Assembly: GCA_938083225.1 (NCBI GenBank)
Contig: CALKCH010000051.1
Location: forward strand, 1 to 34,677
Length of the DNA: 34,677 nt
Direction: 5' to 3'
Source: Candidatus Bipolaricaulota bacterium
GTDB lineage: Bacteria > Bipolaricaulota > Bipolaricaulia > Bipolaricaulales > Bipolaricaulaceae
The notes under the pieces are model-generated. The model ran no database searches. It worked only from the letters and a program-made list of their open reading frames with translations, and was not told the DNA's origin. A program made the position numbers and the translations under genes. Each line of letters begins with the position of its first letter. Position 1 is the stretch's first letter. Below are positions 19,158 through 28,317 of this stretch, piece after piece.

Positions 19158-21842
19158 ATGAGCATCCGCAATCTGGACAAGATTTTCAAACCTCAACGTG
19201 TTGCTGTGGTCGGGGCCAGCAACAATCCGGGAAGTGTGGGCTATACCGTGCTAAAAAACTTGATCGGTTCGGGATTTCCCGGGGTAGTGTATCCGGTGAA
19301 CCCCCGCCACGAAGCTGTGCAGGGAATTCAAGCTTATCCTGACGTGAAAAGCCTTCCGCGGGTGTCGGATTTGGCGGTGATCTGTACGCCAGCCCCCACG
19401 GTGCCCGGTGTCCTCGAGCAGTGCGGCGAAGCTGGGATCCTTGGGGTGGTCATCATTTCCGCGGGGTTCAAAGAGGCGGGCGAGGAGGGCCGGCGCCTGG
19501 AAGAGCAGCTGAAAGAGACGATTCGCAAATACGAAGGGCTGCGCGTAATTGGGCCGAACTGTCTGGGTGTGATCGTGCCCTCCCTGCGCCTCAACGCCAG
19601 CTTCGCCGCGGCCATGCCTCCAGAGGGCCACGTGGCGTTTATCTCCCAGTCCGGTGCCCTTTGTACCTCGGTTCTGGACTGGGCCATCGAGGAGGGCATT
19701 GGTTTTTCTAACTTCGTCTCCATTGGAAACATGGTTGACGTCACGTTCGGGGACCTCATCGACTATTTCGGTGAGGACGAGCGGACCCGCTCCATCATCC
19801 TTTACGTGGAGTCCATCACGGAAGCGCGGCGGTTCATGTCTGCAGCACGGGCCTTCGCGCGCACCAAGCCCATTGTGGTGTACAAAGCTGGACGGTTTGC
19901 GGAGTCCGCTCGGGCCGCTACCTCTCACACCGGGGCCATGGCTGGCGAGGACGCTGTATACGATGCGGCCTTTCGCCGAGCTGGTGCAGTCCGCGTGTAC
20001 GAGATCGGCGAGATTTTCGATACCGCTGAACTCGTGGCCCGGGTGCGACCGCCCTTGGGCTCGCATTTAGCCATCGTGACCAACGCTGGCGGTCCTGGGG
20101 TTATGGCCACGGACGCCCTCATTGCCCGCCACGGAGAGCTGGCAGAACTGAGCCCGGAGACCTTGGAAAAGCTCAACAAACTCCTCCCACCGTTTTGGTC
20201 CCACGGCAATCCCGTGGACATCCTGGGCGATGCCTCACCCGAGCGCTACGCCCAGGCCCTAGAGATCGTGCTTACCGACCCCGGCGTGGACGCGGTATTG
20301 GTGATTCTCACGCCCCAAGCGATGACCGATCCCACGGGCACAGCCCTGGCGGTAGCCGAGGCGGCCAAGAAGTTTCCTAAGCCGGTGTTAGCGGCGTGGA
20401 TGGGCGGGGTTGCCGTGCAGGAGGGCACACGGATCCTCAACCAAAACGGAATCCCCACCTACCTTACCCCGGACCAAGCGGTGCAGGCCTTCATGCACCT
20501 TGTGGATTACGGCCGGAATCTCAATCTCCTTTACCAAACACCACGGGAGATCCCGGTGGAGTTCGCCGTGGATCGAGCAAAAATTCGGGAGGATTTCCTT
20601 CCTCTTTTTCGCCAGACAAGAATTTTGGGCGAACGGGTTGCTAAAGCTCTTCTTGCTGCTTATGGGATCCCAGTGACCATGCCCGAGCTAGCTCGCACCG
20701 AAGACGAGGCTGTGGAACGTGCGAAAAACCTGGGCTTCCCTGTGGTTCTCAAGATTCACTCCCCCGCGATCACCCACAAGACGGACGTGGGTGGGGTCGT
20801 GGTGGGCCTGCTCACCGAGGAGGGGGTGCGGCAGGCGTTCCGCCGGATTCTGGCCAACGTGCGGGAAAAAGCGCCCCAGGCGCACATCGAAGGGGTGACC
20901 GTGCAGCGCATGGCCTCCGTGGGCCAAGGGGTGGAGTTGATTTTGGGGGCTAAAAAGGACCCAACGTTTGGGGCAGTGCTCATGATCGGCGCGGGCGGGA
21001 TTACCGCTGAGGTCTTGCGGGATCGGGTTTTGGGCTTGCCGCCGTTGAACGAGCGGCTGGCTACCCATCTCCTGGCCTCACTCAGGATTTGGCCCCTCCT
21101 TCAGGGTTACCGGGGTCGCCCCCGCCTGAACGTGGAAAAACTTTTGGAAGTCATCATGCGTTTCTCCTACCTGGTGGCGGACTTCCCCGAGATCCAGGAG
21201 ATCGACGTGAACCCCCTGGTGGTCACTCCTGAGGACGTCTTGGCCGTCGATGCCCGCGTGGTGGTGGACGAGGAGGCCTTGCGCCAGCCTCCGCGGCCCT
21301 ACAGCCATCTCGTGATCCGGCCGTATCCGGAAGGTTACGAGCGCTGGGTGACCCTCAAGGACGGAACCCGCGTTTTTCTCCGCCCCATTCGTCCGGAAGA
21401 TGAGCTCCTTTGGCACGAGATGCTGGCCATTTCCTCCCGGGAGTCCATCCGCTTTCGCTTCCGCTACATCTTCAAGGAAACCACGCACCAGATGGCCATT
21501 CCCTATTGCTTCATTGACTACGACCGGGAAATGGCCATCGTGGGCATCGTGGAGGAGGACGGAAGAAAGCGGATGATCGGGGTGGGGAGGCTCATTTCTG
21601 ATCCGGACCGCACGAACGCAGAATATGCGGTATTTGTGGCTGATCCTTGGCAGAGCAAGGGCTTGGGTGGGATCCTCACCGCTTATTGCTTGCAGATCGC
21701 CCAAAGCTGGGGGATCCGTAAAGTGACGGCAGAGACCACACCCGACAACATTCGCATGATTCGGATTTTCGAAAACCACGGGTTCAAGCTGGAATACAAA
21801 ACCGAAGAGAGCGTGGTTTTGGCGGCTAAACCCTTGGGCTGA
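19158..21842 (+). CDS. ADP(NDP)-forming acetyl/acyl-CoA synthetase (alpha-beta) fused to a C-terminal GNAT acetyltransferase domain
   Basis: CoA-binding VAVVGASNNPGSVGYTVLKNLI; ISQSGALCTSVLDWA; SHTGAMAGEDAVYDAAFRRAG; ATP-grasp VLKIHSPAITHKTDVGGVVVGL; GNAT region YAVFVADPWQSKGLGGILTAYCLQIAQSWGI. Confidence 0.92.
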   Translation: MSIRNLDKIFKPQRVAVVGASNNPGSVGYTVLKNLIGSGFPGVVYPVNPRHEAVQGIQAYPDVKSLPRVSDLAVICTPAPTVPGVLEQCGEAGILGVVIISAGFKEAGEEGRRLEEQLKETIRKYEGLRVIGPNCLGVIVPSLRLNASFAAAMPPEGHVAFISQSGALCTSVLDWAIEEGIGFSNFVSIGNMVDVTFGDLIDYFGEDERTRSIILYVESITEARRFMSAARAFARTKPIVVYKAGRFAESARAATSHTGAMAGEDAVYDAAFRRAGAVRVYEIGEIFDTAELVARVRPPLGSHLAIVTNAGGPGVMATDALIARHGELAELSPETLEKLNKLLPPFWSHGNPVDILGDASPERYAQALEIVLTDPGVDAVLVILTPQAMTDPTGTALAVAEAAKKFPKPVLAAWMGGVAVQEGTRILNQNGIPTYLTPDQAVQAFMHLVDYGRNLNLLYQTPREIPVEFAVDRAKIREDFLPLFRQTRILGERVAKALLAAYGIPVTMPELARTEDEAVERAKNLGFPVVLKIHSPAITHKTDVGGVVVGLLTEEGVRQAFRRILANVREKAPQAHIEGVTVQRMASVGQGVELILGAKKDPTFGAVLMIGAGGITAEVLRDRVLGLPPLNERLATHLLASLRIWPLLQGYRGRPRLNVEKLLEVIMRFSYLVADFPEIQEIDVNPLVVTPEDVLAVDARVVVDEEALRQPPRPYSHLVIRPYPEGYERWVTLKDGTRVFLRPIRPEDELLWHEMLAISSRESIRFRFRYIFKETTHQMAIPYCFIDYDREMAIVGIVEEDGRKRMIGVGRLISDPDRTNAEYAVFVADPWQSKGLGGILTAYCLQIAQSWGIRKVTAETTPDNIRMIRIFENHGFKLEYKTEESVVLAAKPLG

Positions 21843-22332
21843 GGCGCTCTCCCCACAGGATCTGTCCCGCGCCCTCGCGGAACCGAAAGCCGCGGGACCG
21901 AAGAATGTGGAGGATGCGGAGATTTTCCGGCACCACTTCCACTAAAATCCGGTTTATCCCGTGCTCGTCAGCCCAAGCCAGGGCCAGATCGGTGAGGAGG
22001 GAGCCCAGCCCAACTCCTTGCCAGGGATCGGCCACCAACACGCAGAACTCCGCGGCTTGTGCCTCAGGGATCAGGCAGAGGCGAGCCTCTCCAGCCATCT
22101 GGCCCTGGACCTCCGCTACCAGCACGAATTCTTGGGCGTTTGGGGAGCAGAAGCGTAGGGCTTCGGCAAGGATAGCCTTTTTGGCTCTTCGCTCAAACCT
22201 CCGCCAAAGCGTTTCCTCACTGCAGGCATTGATCATCGCACACCAAGAGGGCAGATCATTTTCGCTAAGGGTGCGGATGAGTGCCTCTTGGCCGTCCCGT
22301 AATTGCACGCGCTTCGGAAGAGGTAAGGCCAA
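21826..22332 (-). CDS. GNAT-family N-acetyltransferase
   Basis: EFCVLVADPWQGVGLGSLLTDLALAWADEHGINRILVEVVPENLRILHILRSRGF. Confidence 0.85.
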   Translation of the reverse strand: MALPLPKRVQLRDGQEALIRTLSENDLPSWCAMINACSEETLWRRFERRAKKAILAEALRFCSPNAQEFVLVAEVQGQMAGEARLCLIPEAQAAEFCVLVADPWQGVGLGSLLTDLALAWADEHGINRILVEVVPENLRILHILRSRGFRFREGAGQILWGERLSPRV

Positions 22333-25014
22333 TTAGTCCTCCAGGGGGGTGAGACGCACCGCACACACTTTGTACTCCGGGATTTTCGCCTCCGGATCGA
22401 GGAAAGCCCCCGTGAGGAGGTTAGCGGGAGCCTCGCCGAAATGGAAGGGGATGAACACCGTGCCCCTGGGGACCCGCTCGGTGAGTTTTGCCCGCACGAT
22501 GATCGTCCCTCGGCGCGAGGAGACCCGCACTCCCTTCCCCTCTTCAATCCCCAAATTCAAGGCATCCGCTGGATGGATTTCCAAGTAAGCCTCAGGGGAA
22601 AGCTCCACCAGGCCTTCCACGCGGCCGGTCATGCTGCGGGAATGATAGTGCCAGAGGTTGCGGCCGGTGGTGAGGATGAACGGATATTCCCGGTCGGGGG
22701 TCTCCCTGGGCGGCTCCCACTCCACAGGGTGGAACTTGCCCCGGCCCCGCGCGAACTGATCTTTGTGAAGATAAGGGGTGCCGGGATGATCGGGGGAGAA
22801 ACAGGGCCAGTGAATCCCGCCTTTCTCCAAACGAGCATAGGAGATGCCCCCGTAAGTGGGAACGAGAGAGGCGATTTCCTCCATGATTTTCGCGGGGTGC
22901 TCATAAGTTAAGGGATAGCCCAGGCGTTGAGCCAAAGCGCCAATGATTTGCCAATCGGGCTTAGCCTGACCGGGGGGAGGGAAGGCACTGCGCAGCAACT
23001 GGACTTTACGCTCCGTGTTTGTGAACGTTCCGTCTTTTTCCGCAAAGCTTGCGGCAGGGAGGATCACATGAGCGTAGGGCGTGGTTTCATTGGGGAAGAT
23101 ATCCAGCACCACCAAGAACTCCAAACCTGCCAAAGCCTCGGCCACATGGGCGATTTGGGGGTCGGAAACCATGGGATTTTCGCCCATGATCACCATAGCT
23201 TTGAGCTGGCCAGCCCGTGCAGCCTCGAACATCTCGACTACGGTGAGGCCGGGGGCAGCGGGGATAGGCCGGCCCCAAGCCGCCTGGAACTTGGCGCGTA
23301 CCCGGGGATCCAAAAGAGATTGGTAGCCCGGGAGAACCTCGGGGATGGCGCCCATGTCACAGGCGCCTTGTACGTTGTTCTGGCCCCGCAGAGGATTCAC
23401 TCCTGTAGCCGGCCGCCCCACTTGGCCCGAAAGAAGCGCCAAATTGGCCACAGCCAACACGTTGGCCGTGCCATGGGTGTGTTGGGTCAGGCCCATGGCG
23501 TAAAAGATCATGGCGTTCTTGGCTCGCCCGTAAGCTCTGGCCGCCTCCACCAAGAGATCCCGGGGGATGCCCGTGATCTCTTCCACCCGCTCCGGAGTGT
23601 ATTGTTCCACCGCCTGCCGGAACTGCTCGAACCCCTCGCACCGCTCTTCCACGAACTTTTTGTTCCAAAGGCCTTCTTGGAGGAGGACGTGGCAAAAGCC
23701 GTTGAGCCAGGCCACGTCCGTACCGGGGCGGGGCCGGAGGAAAAAGTGAGCCCATTCTGCTAGCTCGATCCTGCGAGGATCGACCACGATGAGCACAGCT
23801 CCCCGGCGCACGGCTTGCTTAATTTCCTGGGCTACCACGGGGTGAGCTTCCGTGGTGTTGGAGCCTGTCACCAAAATACAGTCAGCATCGCGTATCTCTT
23901 CGATCGTGTTGGTCATGGCTCCCGACCCAAACGCGCGGCCCAAACCCACCACGCTCGGGGCGTGGCAAAGGCGAGCACAGTGATCCACGTTGTCCGTGCC
24001 TATCACAGCCCGCATAAATTTTTGGAATAGGTAATTCTCTTCGTTGGTGCACTTGGCAGAAGCCAGGCCCCCTATGGCGTCGGGTCCATATTTCTCTTTG
24101 GTGGCCAAAAGTCGCGCCGCTACCAAATCCAAAGCTTCCTCCCACGAAGCCTCCCTGAACTTTTGGCCCTCGCGGATGAGAGGGACTTTGAGTCGATCAG
24201 GGTGGTGAACAAAAGCCAAGCCAAATCGGCCTTTCACGCATAACCGGAATCCCTGATACCCTCCGGAAACCCGCACGATCCGATTGTTGCGCACATGGAG
24301 GGTGATGGGGCAGCCACAGCCACAAAACGGGCACACAGTATCAACTTTTTTGAGCTCCCACTCCCGTCCCTGGAAACGGCGGGCTTTCTCGGTGAGCGCA
24401 CCCGTGGGGCAAACGGCCACGCACTGGCCACACAGCTCGCAGTTCGTCCCGGTGAGAGGCTTTTCCAACCCAGTAGAAATGCGCGTGAAAAAGCCCCGGG
24501 AAACAGAGCTCAACACGCTGCGTCCCTGCACCTCTTCACAGACGCGCACGCATCTTCCGCAAAGGATACATTTTTCAGGCTCGTAGCGAATAAAAGGGTT
24601 ATCCTCTCGAACTGGGAAAACACGGCGAGCATGGTCTGGCCCGACGAAGCGGTTCTTCTCTAGGCCATATTCGTAAGCGTACCGCTGTAGCTCACAAGAT
24701 CCGTTGCGCTCACACGTCAGACAGTCTTGGGGATGATCGGAGAGGATGAGCTCCAGGGTGAGGCGGCGCAGGTGCCGCAATCTTTGTGTATCCGTCTGCA
24801 CTTCCATTCCATCTTGGGCCTCGTGGTAGCAAGAGGTGAGGAGCTGGCCATTGGCCTCCACCAAACACAGCCGGCAGATTCCAGAAGGGGGAAGAGCAGG
24901 ATGGTGGCAAAGGTGGGGGATTTCTAGGCCTGCTTTTTGTGCGGCCGCAAAGAGCGTGGTGCCTTTAGGCACGGTGACTTCCTTCCCGTCGATGCGCAGG
25001 CGCACCTCGTTCAT
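22333..25014 (-). CDS. fdhA: Molybdopterin-dependent (NAD-type) formate dehydrogenase catalytic subunit, cysteine form
   Basis: NuoG-like N-terminal [2Fe-2S] and His/Cys ligands, CILCGRCVRVCEEVQG / CELCGQCVAVCPTGAL, CPFCGCGCPITLHV, active site DHCARLCHAPSVVGLGRAFGSGAMTN. ATG at 25014 (ATGA overlap with the upstream gene). Confidence 0.9.
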   Translation of the reverse strand: MNEVRLRIDGKEVTVPKGTTLFAAAQKAGLEIPHLCHHPALPPSGICRLCLVEANGQLLTSCYHEAQDGMEVQTDTQRLRHLRRLTLELILSDHPQDCLTCERNGSCELQRYAYEYGLEKNRFVGPDHARRVFPVREDNPFIRYEPEKCILCGRCVRVCEEVQGRSVLSSVSRGFFTRISTGLEKPLTGTNCELCGQCVAVCPTGALTEKARRFQGREWELKKVDTVCPFCGCGCPITLHVRNNRIVRVSGGYQGFRLCVKGRFGLAFVHHPDRLKVPLIREGQKFREASWEEALDLVAARLLATKEKYGPDAIGGLASAKCTNEENYLFQKFMRAVIGTDNVDHCARLCHAPSVVGLGRAFGSGAMTNTIEEIRDADCILVTGSNTTEAHPVVAQEIKQAVRRGAVLIVVDPRRIELAEWAHFFLRPRPGTDVAWLNGFCHVLLQEGLWNKKFVEERCEGFEQFRQAVEQYTPERVEEITGIPRDLLVEAARAYGRAKNAMIFYAMGLTQHTHGTANVLAVANLALLSGQVGRPATGVNPLRGQNNVQGACDMGAIPEVLPGYQSLLDPRVRAKFQAAWGRPIPAAPGLTVVEMFEAARAGQLKAMVIMGENPMVSDPQIAHVAEALAGLEFLVVLDIFPNETTPYAHVILPAASFAEKDGTFTNTERKVQLLRSAFPPPGQAKPDWQIIGALAQRLGYPLTYEHPAKIMEEIASLVPTYGGISYARLEKGGIHWPCFSPDHPGTPYLHKDQFARGRGKFHPVEWEPPRETPDREYPFILTTGRNLWHYHSRSMTGRVEGLVELSPEAYLEIHPADALNLGIEEGKGVRVSSRRGTIIVRAKLTERVPRGTVFIPFHFGEAPANLLTGAFLDPEAKIPEYKVCAVRLTPLED

Positions 25015-26861
25015 AGTTTGGCGATCGCCCCCTTCGGACAAACAGAAACACAGGCTCCGCAGCGGATGCACAGAGCCTTCACAATGCGGTGCGGTTTACC
25101 CGGCTCCCCCCAAATGGCGCCGCTGGGACAAACCCGAAGACAGAGCCCACAGCCCGCGCATTTTTCCTCCGCAATCGCGTAGGAGAAAAGGGCTCGGCAA
25201 ACCCCGGCTGGGCAGTGTCCAGCAAGGTGGGCCTCGTATTCCGCGCGAAAATAGCGGAGGGTGGTGAGGACCGGGTTGGGGGCAGTCCGGCCCAATCCAC
25301 ACAAGGAAGTTTCTTGCACCCCATGGGCCAGCTCTTCCAGGAGCTCCAGGTCGCCGGGCCGGCCGCGGCCGGCGGTGATGCGGGTCAGGATCTCCAGCAT
25401 CCTCTTGGTGCCGATGCGGCAGGGCGGGCACTGTCCACAGGATTCAGCTTGGGTGAATTCCAGGAAAAATCTGGCCAGCTCCACCATGCAGGTGTCCTCG
25501 TCCAAGACGACCATGCCGCCGGAGCCCATCATGGATCCCGCTTGGGTCAGGGTTTCGTAGTCGATGGCCAGGTCCAGAAGCTCAGCGGGCAGGCATCCTC
25601 CGGATGGCCCCCCGATTTGTACGGCTTTGAGGGCCTTGCCCTGGGGCGGTCCGCCGCCCACCTCCGAGATCAGCTGGCCCAACGGGGTGCCTATGGGCAC
25701 CTCGACAAGCCCAGTGTTCCGCACCTTGCCGGTGAGGGAGAAGATCTTGGTGCCCGGTGAACGGGAGGTTCCTAGGGTGCGAAACCATTCCGCGCCGTGG
25801 CGGCTGATGAGGGGAACATTGGCCCAAGTCTCCACGTTGTTGATCACTGTGGGCTTGCCGAACAGGCCGGATCCCACGGGGTAAGGGGGTCTTGGCCGGG
25901 GCTGGCCGCGCCGCCCCTCAATGGAAGCGATGAGGGCCGTCTCCTCTCCGCACACAAAAGCTCCTGCCCCTTCAAAAATGTGGATGCGGAAAGAAAAAGT
26001 CGTGCCGAGGATGTCGGAACCCAAAAGGCCAAGCTCTTCGGCCTGGGCCACGGCAATCCGCAAGTGTTTCACCGCCAACGGATATTCTGCGCGCACATAG
26101 ATGTAACCCTCGTCAGCGCCCACCGCATAGGCTCCGATGATCATCCCTTCAATTACAGAGTGCGGGTTCCCCTCGAGGACGCTTCTGTCCATGTAGGCGC
26201 CGGGATCGCCCTCGTCGCCATTGCAGATCACATATTTTTTTGGACCGGGTGCGCTGCGAGCAAGTTCCCATTTCTTTCCCGTGGGAAAACCAGCCCCGCC
26301 CCTTCCCCTGAGACCAGCCCGCTTGATCTCCTCGAGCACGGCTTCCGGGGGCATGTGCAAAGCTTGCCAAGCGGCAAAATAACCTCCTTGGGCAATGTAC
26401 TCCCGTATGTCCAAGGGATTGATGAGACCACAGTCAGCTAACACCCGCCGCCGCTGGCCTCGATAAAACGTGATTTGTTCCAACTCCGGAATTTCCCAAG
26501 CGGGATCGCCCCCGATGCGCCCCAAGGCTAGGTCAGGTCGCAGGTCCCCGTGGGAGAAAGAAGACGCGAGCTCGAGCGCCTTGTCCCGATCCATTTCCCC
26601 ATAAAAAATGCGCGTTTCGTCAGGAAAACGAAGCTCAGCAATTGGTTCTCGTGCGCAAAATCCTAGGCACCCAGTCTCTCCCACCCTGAATTTCAAGCCC
26701 TGGGACTCCACGGCCTCACAGAAAGCTTGATACACTGCGGCCGCCCCGGAGGCCAAGCCACAGGATGCCATGCCCACCAGAATTTTTCCCTCGGCTGGCC
26801 ACAGCAAGGTCTTACCTTCTTGACGGACCCGCTCTAAGTCCTCAAGGCTCCGGAGTTTCAC
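25011..26861 (-). CDS. NuoF/HydB-like NADH-binding flavoprotein subunit with C-terminal 2x[4Fe-4S] domain
   Basis: GLRGRGGAGFPTGKKW, CNGDEGDPGAYMDRSVLEGNPHSVIEGM, ESCGQCPPCRIGTKRML, C-terminal CAGCGLCLRVCPSGAI / CIRCGACVSVCPKGAI. GTG at 26861 is the likely start; the track ORF (to 27305) is a 5' read-through of nuoE. Confidence 0.9.
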   Translation of the reverse strand: MKLRSLEDLERVRQEGKTLLWPAEGKILVGMASCGLASGAAAVYQAFCEAVESQGLKFRVGETGCLGFCAREPIAELRFPDETRIFYGEMDRDKALELASSFSHGDLRPDLALGRIGGDPAWEIPELEQITFYRGQRRRVLADCGLINPLDIREYIAQGGYFAAWQALHMPPEAVLEEIKRAGLRGRGGAGFPTGKKWELARSAPGPKKYVICNGDEGDPGAYMDRSVLEGNPHSVIEGMIIGAYAVGADEGYIYVRAEYPLAVKHLRIAVAQAEELGLLGSDILGTTFSFRIHIFEGAGAFVCGEETALIASIEGRRGQPRPRPPYPVGSGLFGKPTVINNVETWANVPLISRHGAEWFRTLGTSRSPGTKIFSLTGKVRNTGLVEVPIGTPLGQLISEVGGGPPQGKALKAVQIGGPSGGCLPAELLDLAIDYETLTQAGSMMGSGGMVVLDEDTCMVELARFFLEFTQAESCGQCPPCRIGTKRMLEILTRITAGRGRPGDLELLEELAHGVQETSLCGLGRTAPNPVLTTLRYFRAEYEAHLAGHCPAGVCRALFSYAIAEEKCAGCGLCLRVCPSGAIWGEPGKPHRIVKALCIRCGACVSVCPKGAIAKL

Positions 26862-27292
26862 AGGGCTCCTCGCACCACGCTCACAGCTTTTTGGGGATCG
26901 AGGCGGCCAAAAGGCCGACCGTCCACCACCACAACTGGAGCCAAACTGCAGCACCCCACACAACGCACCTCTTCTAGAGAAACCCGCCCATCTCCGCCGA
27001 ATTCCCGCGCCAAGGCCTCCTGGATGACCTGGGATCCGCGCACATGACAGGCAGTCCCACGGCAAACTTGTACCAAATGCTCTCCCGGCTTGGTCAAACG
27101 GAATTGGGCATAAAAGGTGGCCACTCCGTAGACCCGGCTCAGCGGAATTTTTAGCCGCTGGGCTACCGCCTCCAGCGCTAGCTCGGGGAGGTACCCCAGT
27201 TCGCCTTGGATTTCCTGAAGTGCAGGGATCAGGTTTTTCTCTCCCGGATGCCGAGCGATGATCCGGTCCACTACCTGATTCATGTCGCTCAT
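26858..27292 (-). CDS. NuoE/HydC-like [2Fe-2S] thioredoxin-fold subunit
   Basis: NLIPALQEIQGELGYLPELALEAVAQRLKIPLSRVYGVATFYAQFRL; CRGTACHVRGS; CVGCCSLAPVVVVDG. Confidence 0.92.
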   Translation of the reverse strand: MSDMNQVVDRIIARHPGEKNLIPALQEIQGELGYLPELALEAVAQRLKIPLSRVYGVATFYAQFRLTKPGEHLVQVCRGTACHVRGSQVIQEALAREFGGDGRVSLEEVRCVGCCSLAPVVVVDGRPFGRLDPQKAVSVVRGAL

Positions 27293-27304
27293 GGCTGGTA
27301 TCCA

Positions 27305-27359
27305 AAACTAATGTGAACAGCTGATCTTGTCAAATTACGCGCCGAGCCAGCGCTGTCAA
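27305..27359 (-). promoter_or_regulatory. Two overlapping sigma70-type promoter candidates for the formate dehydrogenase operon
   Basis: Reverse strand: P1 TTGACA (27354-27359) 16 nt TAATTT (27332-27337); P2 TTGACA (27328-27333) 17 nt TAGTTT (27305-27310). Confidence 0.5.
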
Positions 27360-27444
27360 CTTGCCGGCCAAGATCGTTCTCGCTACCCTTCTCAATCGGC
27401 CCCGCCGTAGATCTAGGGGGGTCGTTCGGGAAGGAGGTGGGAGT

Positions 27445-28317
27445 TTGAGTGAAACTCGTGCCCAGGCGGTGGTATGGTTTCAAGCTGCTGGCTGCACTGG
27501 CTGTTCCATATCCCTGATGAACGCCGATTACCCCAACCTCAAGAACCTGCTTCTCGATGAGCTAGTGCCCGGGAAGGCCTTAATCCTTCGGTTTCACGCC
27601 ACCTTGATGGGCCTCACTGGCCAACCTGCCTTGGAGGTGCTGGAACGCGTTCGCGAAGAGGAAGCCGGAGCGTACTTGCTCGTCGTGGAAGGGGCCATCC
27701 CCACCGGGGAAGACGGACGGTTCGGGAGGGTCGGGGATATCCCGATGGCAGAGCGGGTGCGGGAGTTGGCCCTACGCTCGGCTGGAGTGGTAGCTTTGGG
27801 GACCTGTGCCGCTTATGGAGGGATCCCCGCGGGAGCGCCCAACCCCACCTCCTGTGTAGGTGTAGGAGAATTTTTCCGACGGGAGGGGATAGGAATTCCG
27901 GTGATCAACGTGCCCGGTTGCCCCCCTCACCCTCGTTGGTTCGTGGAAACGGTAGCACAGCTCATTTTCAACCCTTCGGCAATAGGACAACTCGACGAGG
28001 TGGGGCGCCTTCGCTCCGTGTATCCAGGGTTGATTCACGAAAATTGCCCAAGGCGAGCGGATTTTGATGTTGGCCGATTCGCTGCCAGCTTCGGGGAAGC
28101 GGGTTGCCTGTTGAAACTCGGTTGCAAAGGTCCCTACACCAGCTCCCGCTGCCCCACTCACCGCTGGAATGGAGGAGTGAACTGGTGCATCGAGGCAGGA
28201 CACCCGTGCCTTGGGTGCTGTGAGCCAGAGTTCCCGGACTTTCCAGCCCCGCTGTTTCGCAAAGTGCGGGCAGAGGATGCCGCTGCCTTTTATCGGAGGA
28301 ACCTATGCGCCAGGTGA
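27445..28317 (+). CDS. [NiFe] hydrogenase small subunit, no Tat signal (cytoplasmic)
   Basis: GCTGCSISLMNADYP, LGTCAAYGGIPAG, VPGCPPHPRW, LGCKGPYTSSRCPTHRWNGGVNWCIEAGHPCLGCCEPEFPD. TTG at 27445 preceded by AAGGAGG. Confidence 0.9.
   Translation: MSETRAQAVVWFQAAGCTGCSISLMNADYPNLKNLLLDELVPGKALILRFHATLMGLTGQPALEVLERVREEEAGAYLLVVEGAIPTGEDGRFGRVGDIPMAERVRELALRSAGVVALGTCAAYGGIPAGAPNPTSCVGVGEFFRREGIGIPVINVPGCPPHPRWFVETVAQLIFNPSAIGQLDEVGRLRSVYPGLIHENCPRRADFDVGRFAASFGEAGCLLKLGCKGPYTSSRCPTHRWNGGVNWCIEAGHPCLGCCEPEFPDFPAPLFRKVRAEDAAAFYRRNLCAR

Noticed and set aside
23941-23975. Possible selenocysteine codon in formate dehydrogenase
   Set aside because: Codon is TGC, ORF is uninterrupted, no SECIS needed.
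25011-27305. 764-aa ORF suggesting a long N-terminal fusion on the NuoF-like subunit
   Set aside because: The first about 148 residues are an out-of-frame reading of the nuoE-like gene; GTG at 26861 overlapping the nuoE stop (GTGA) is the natural start.
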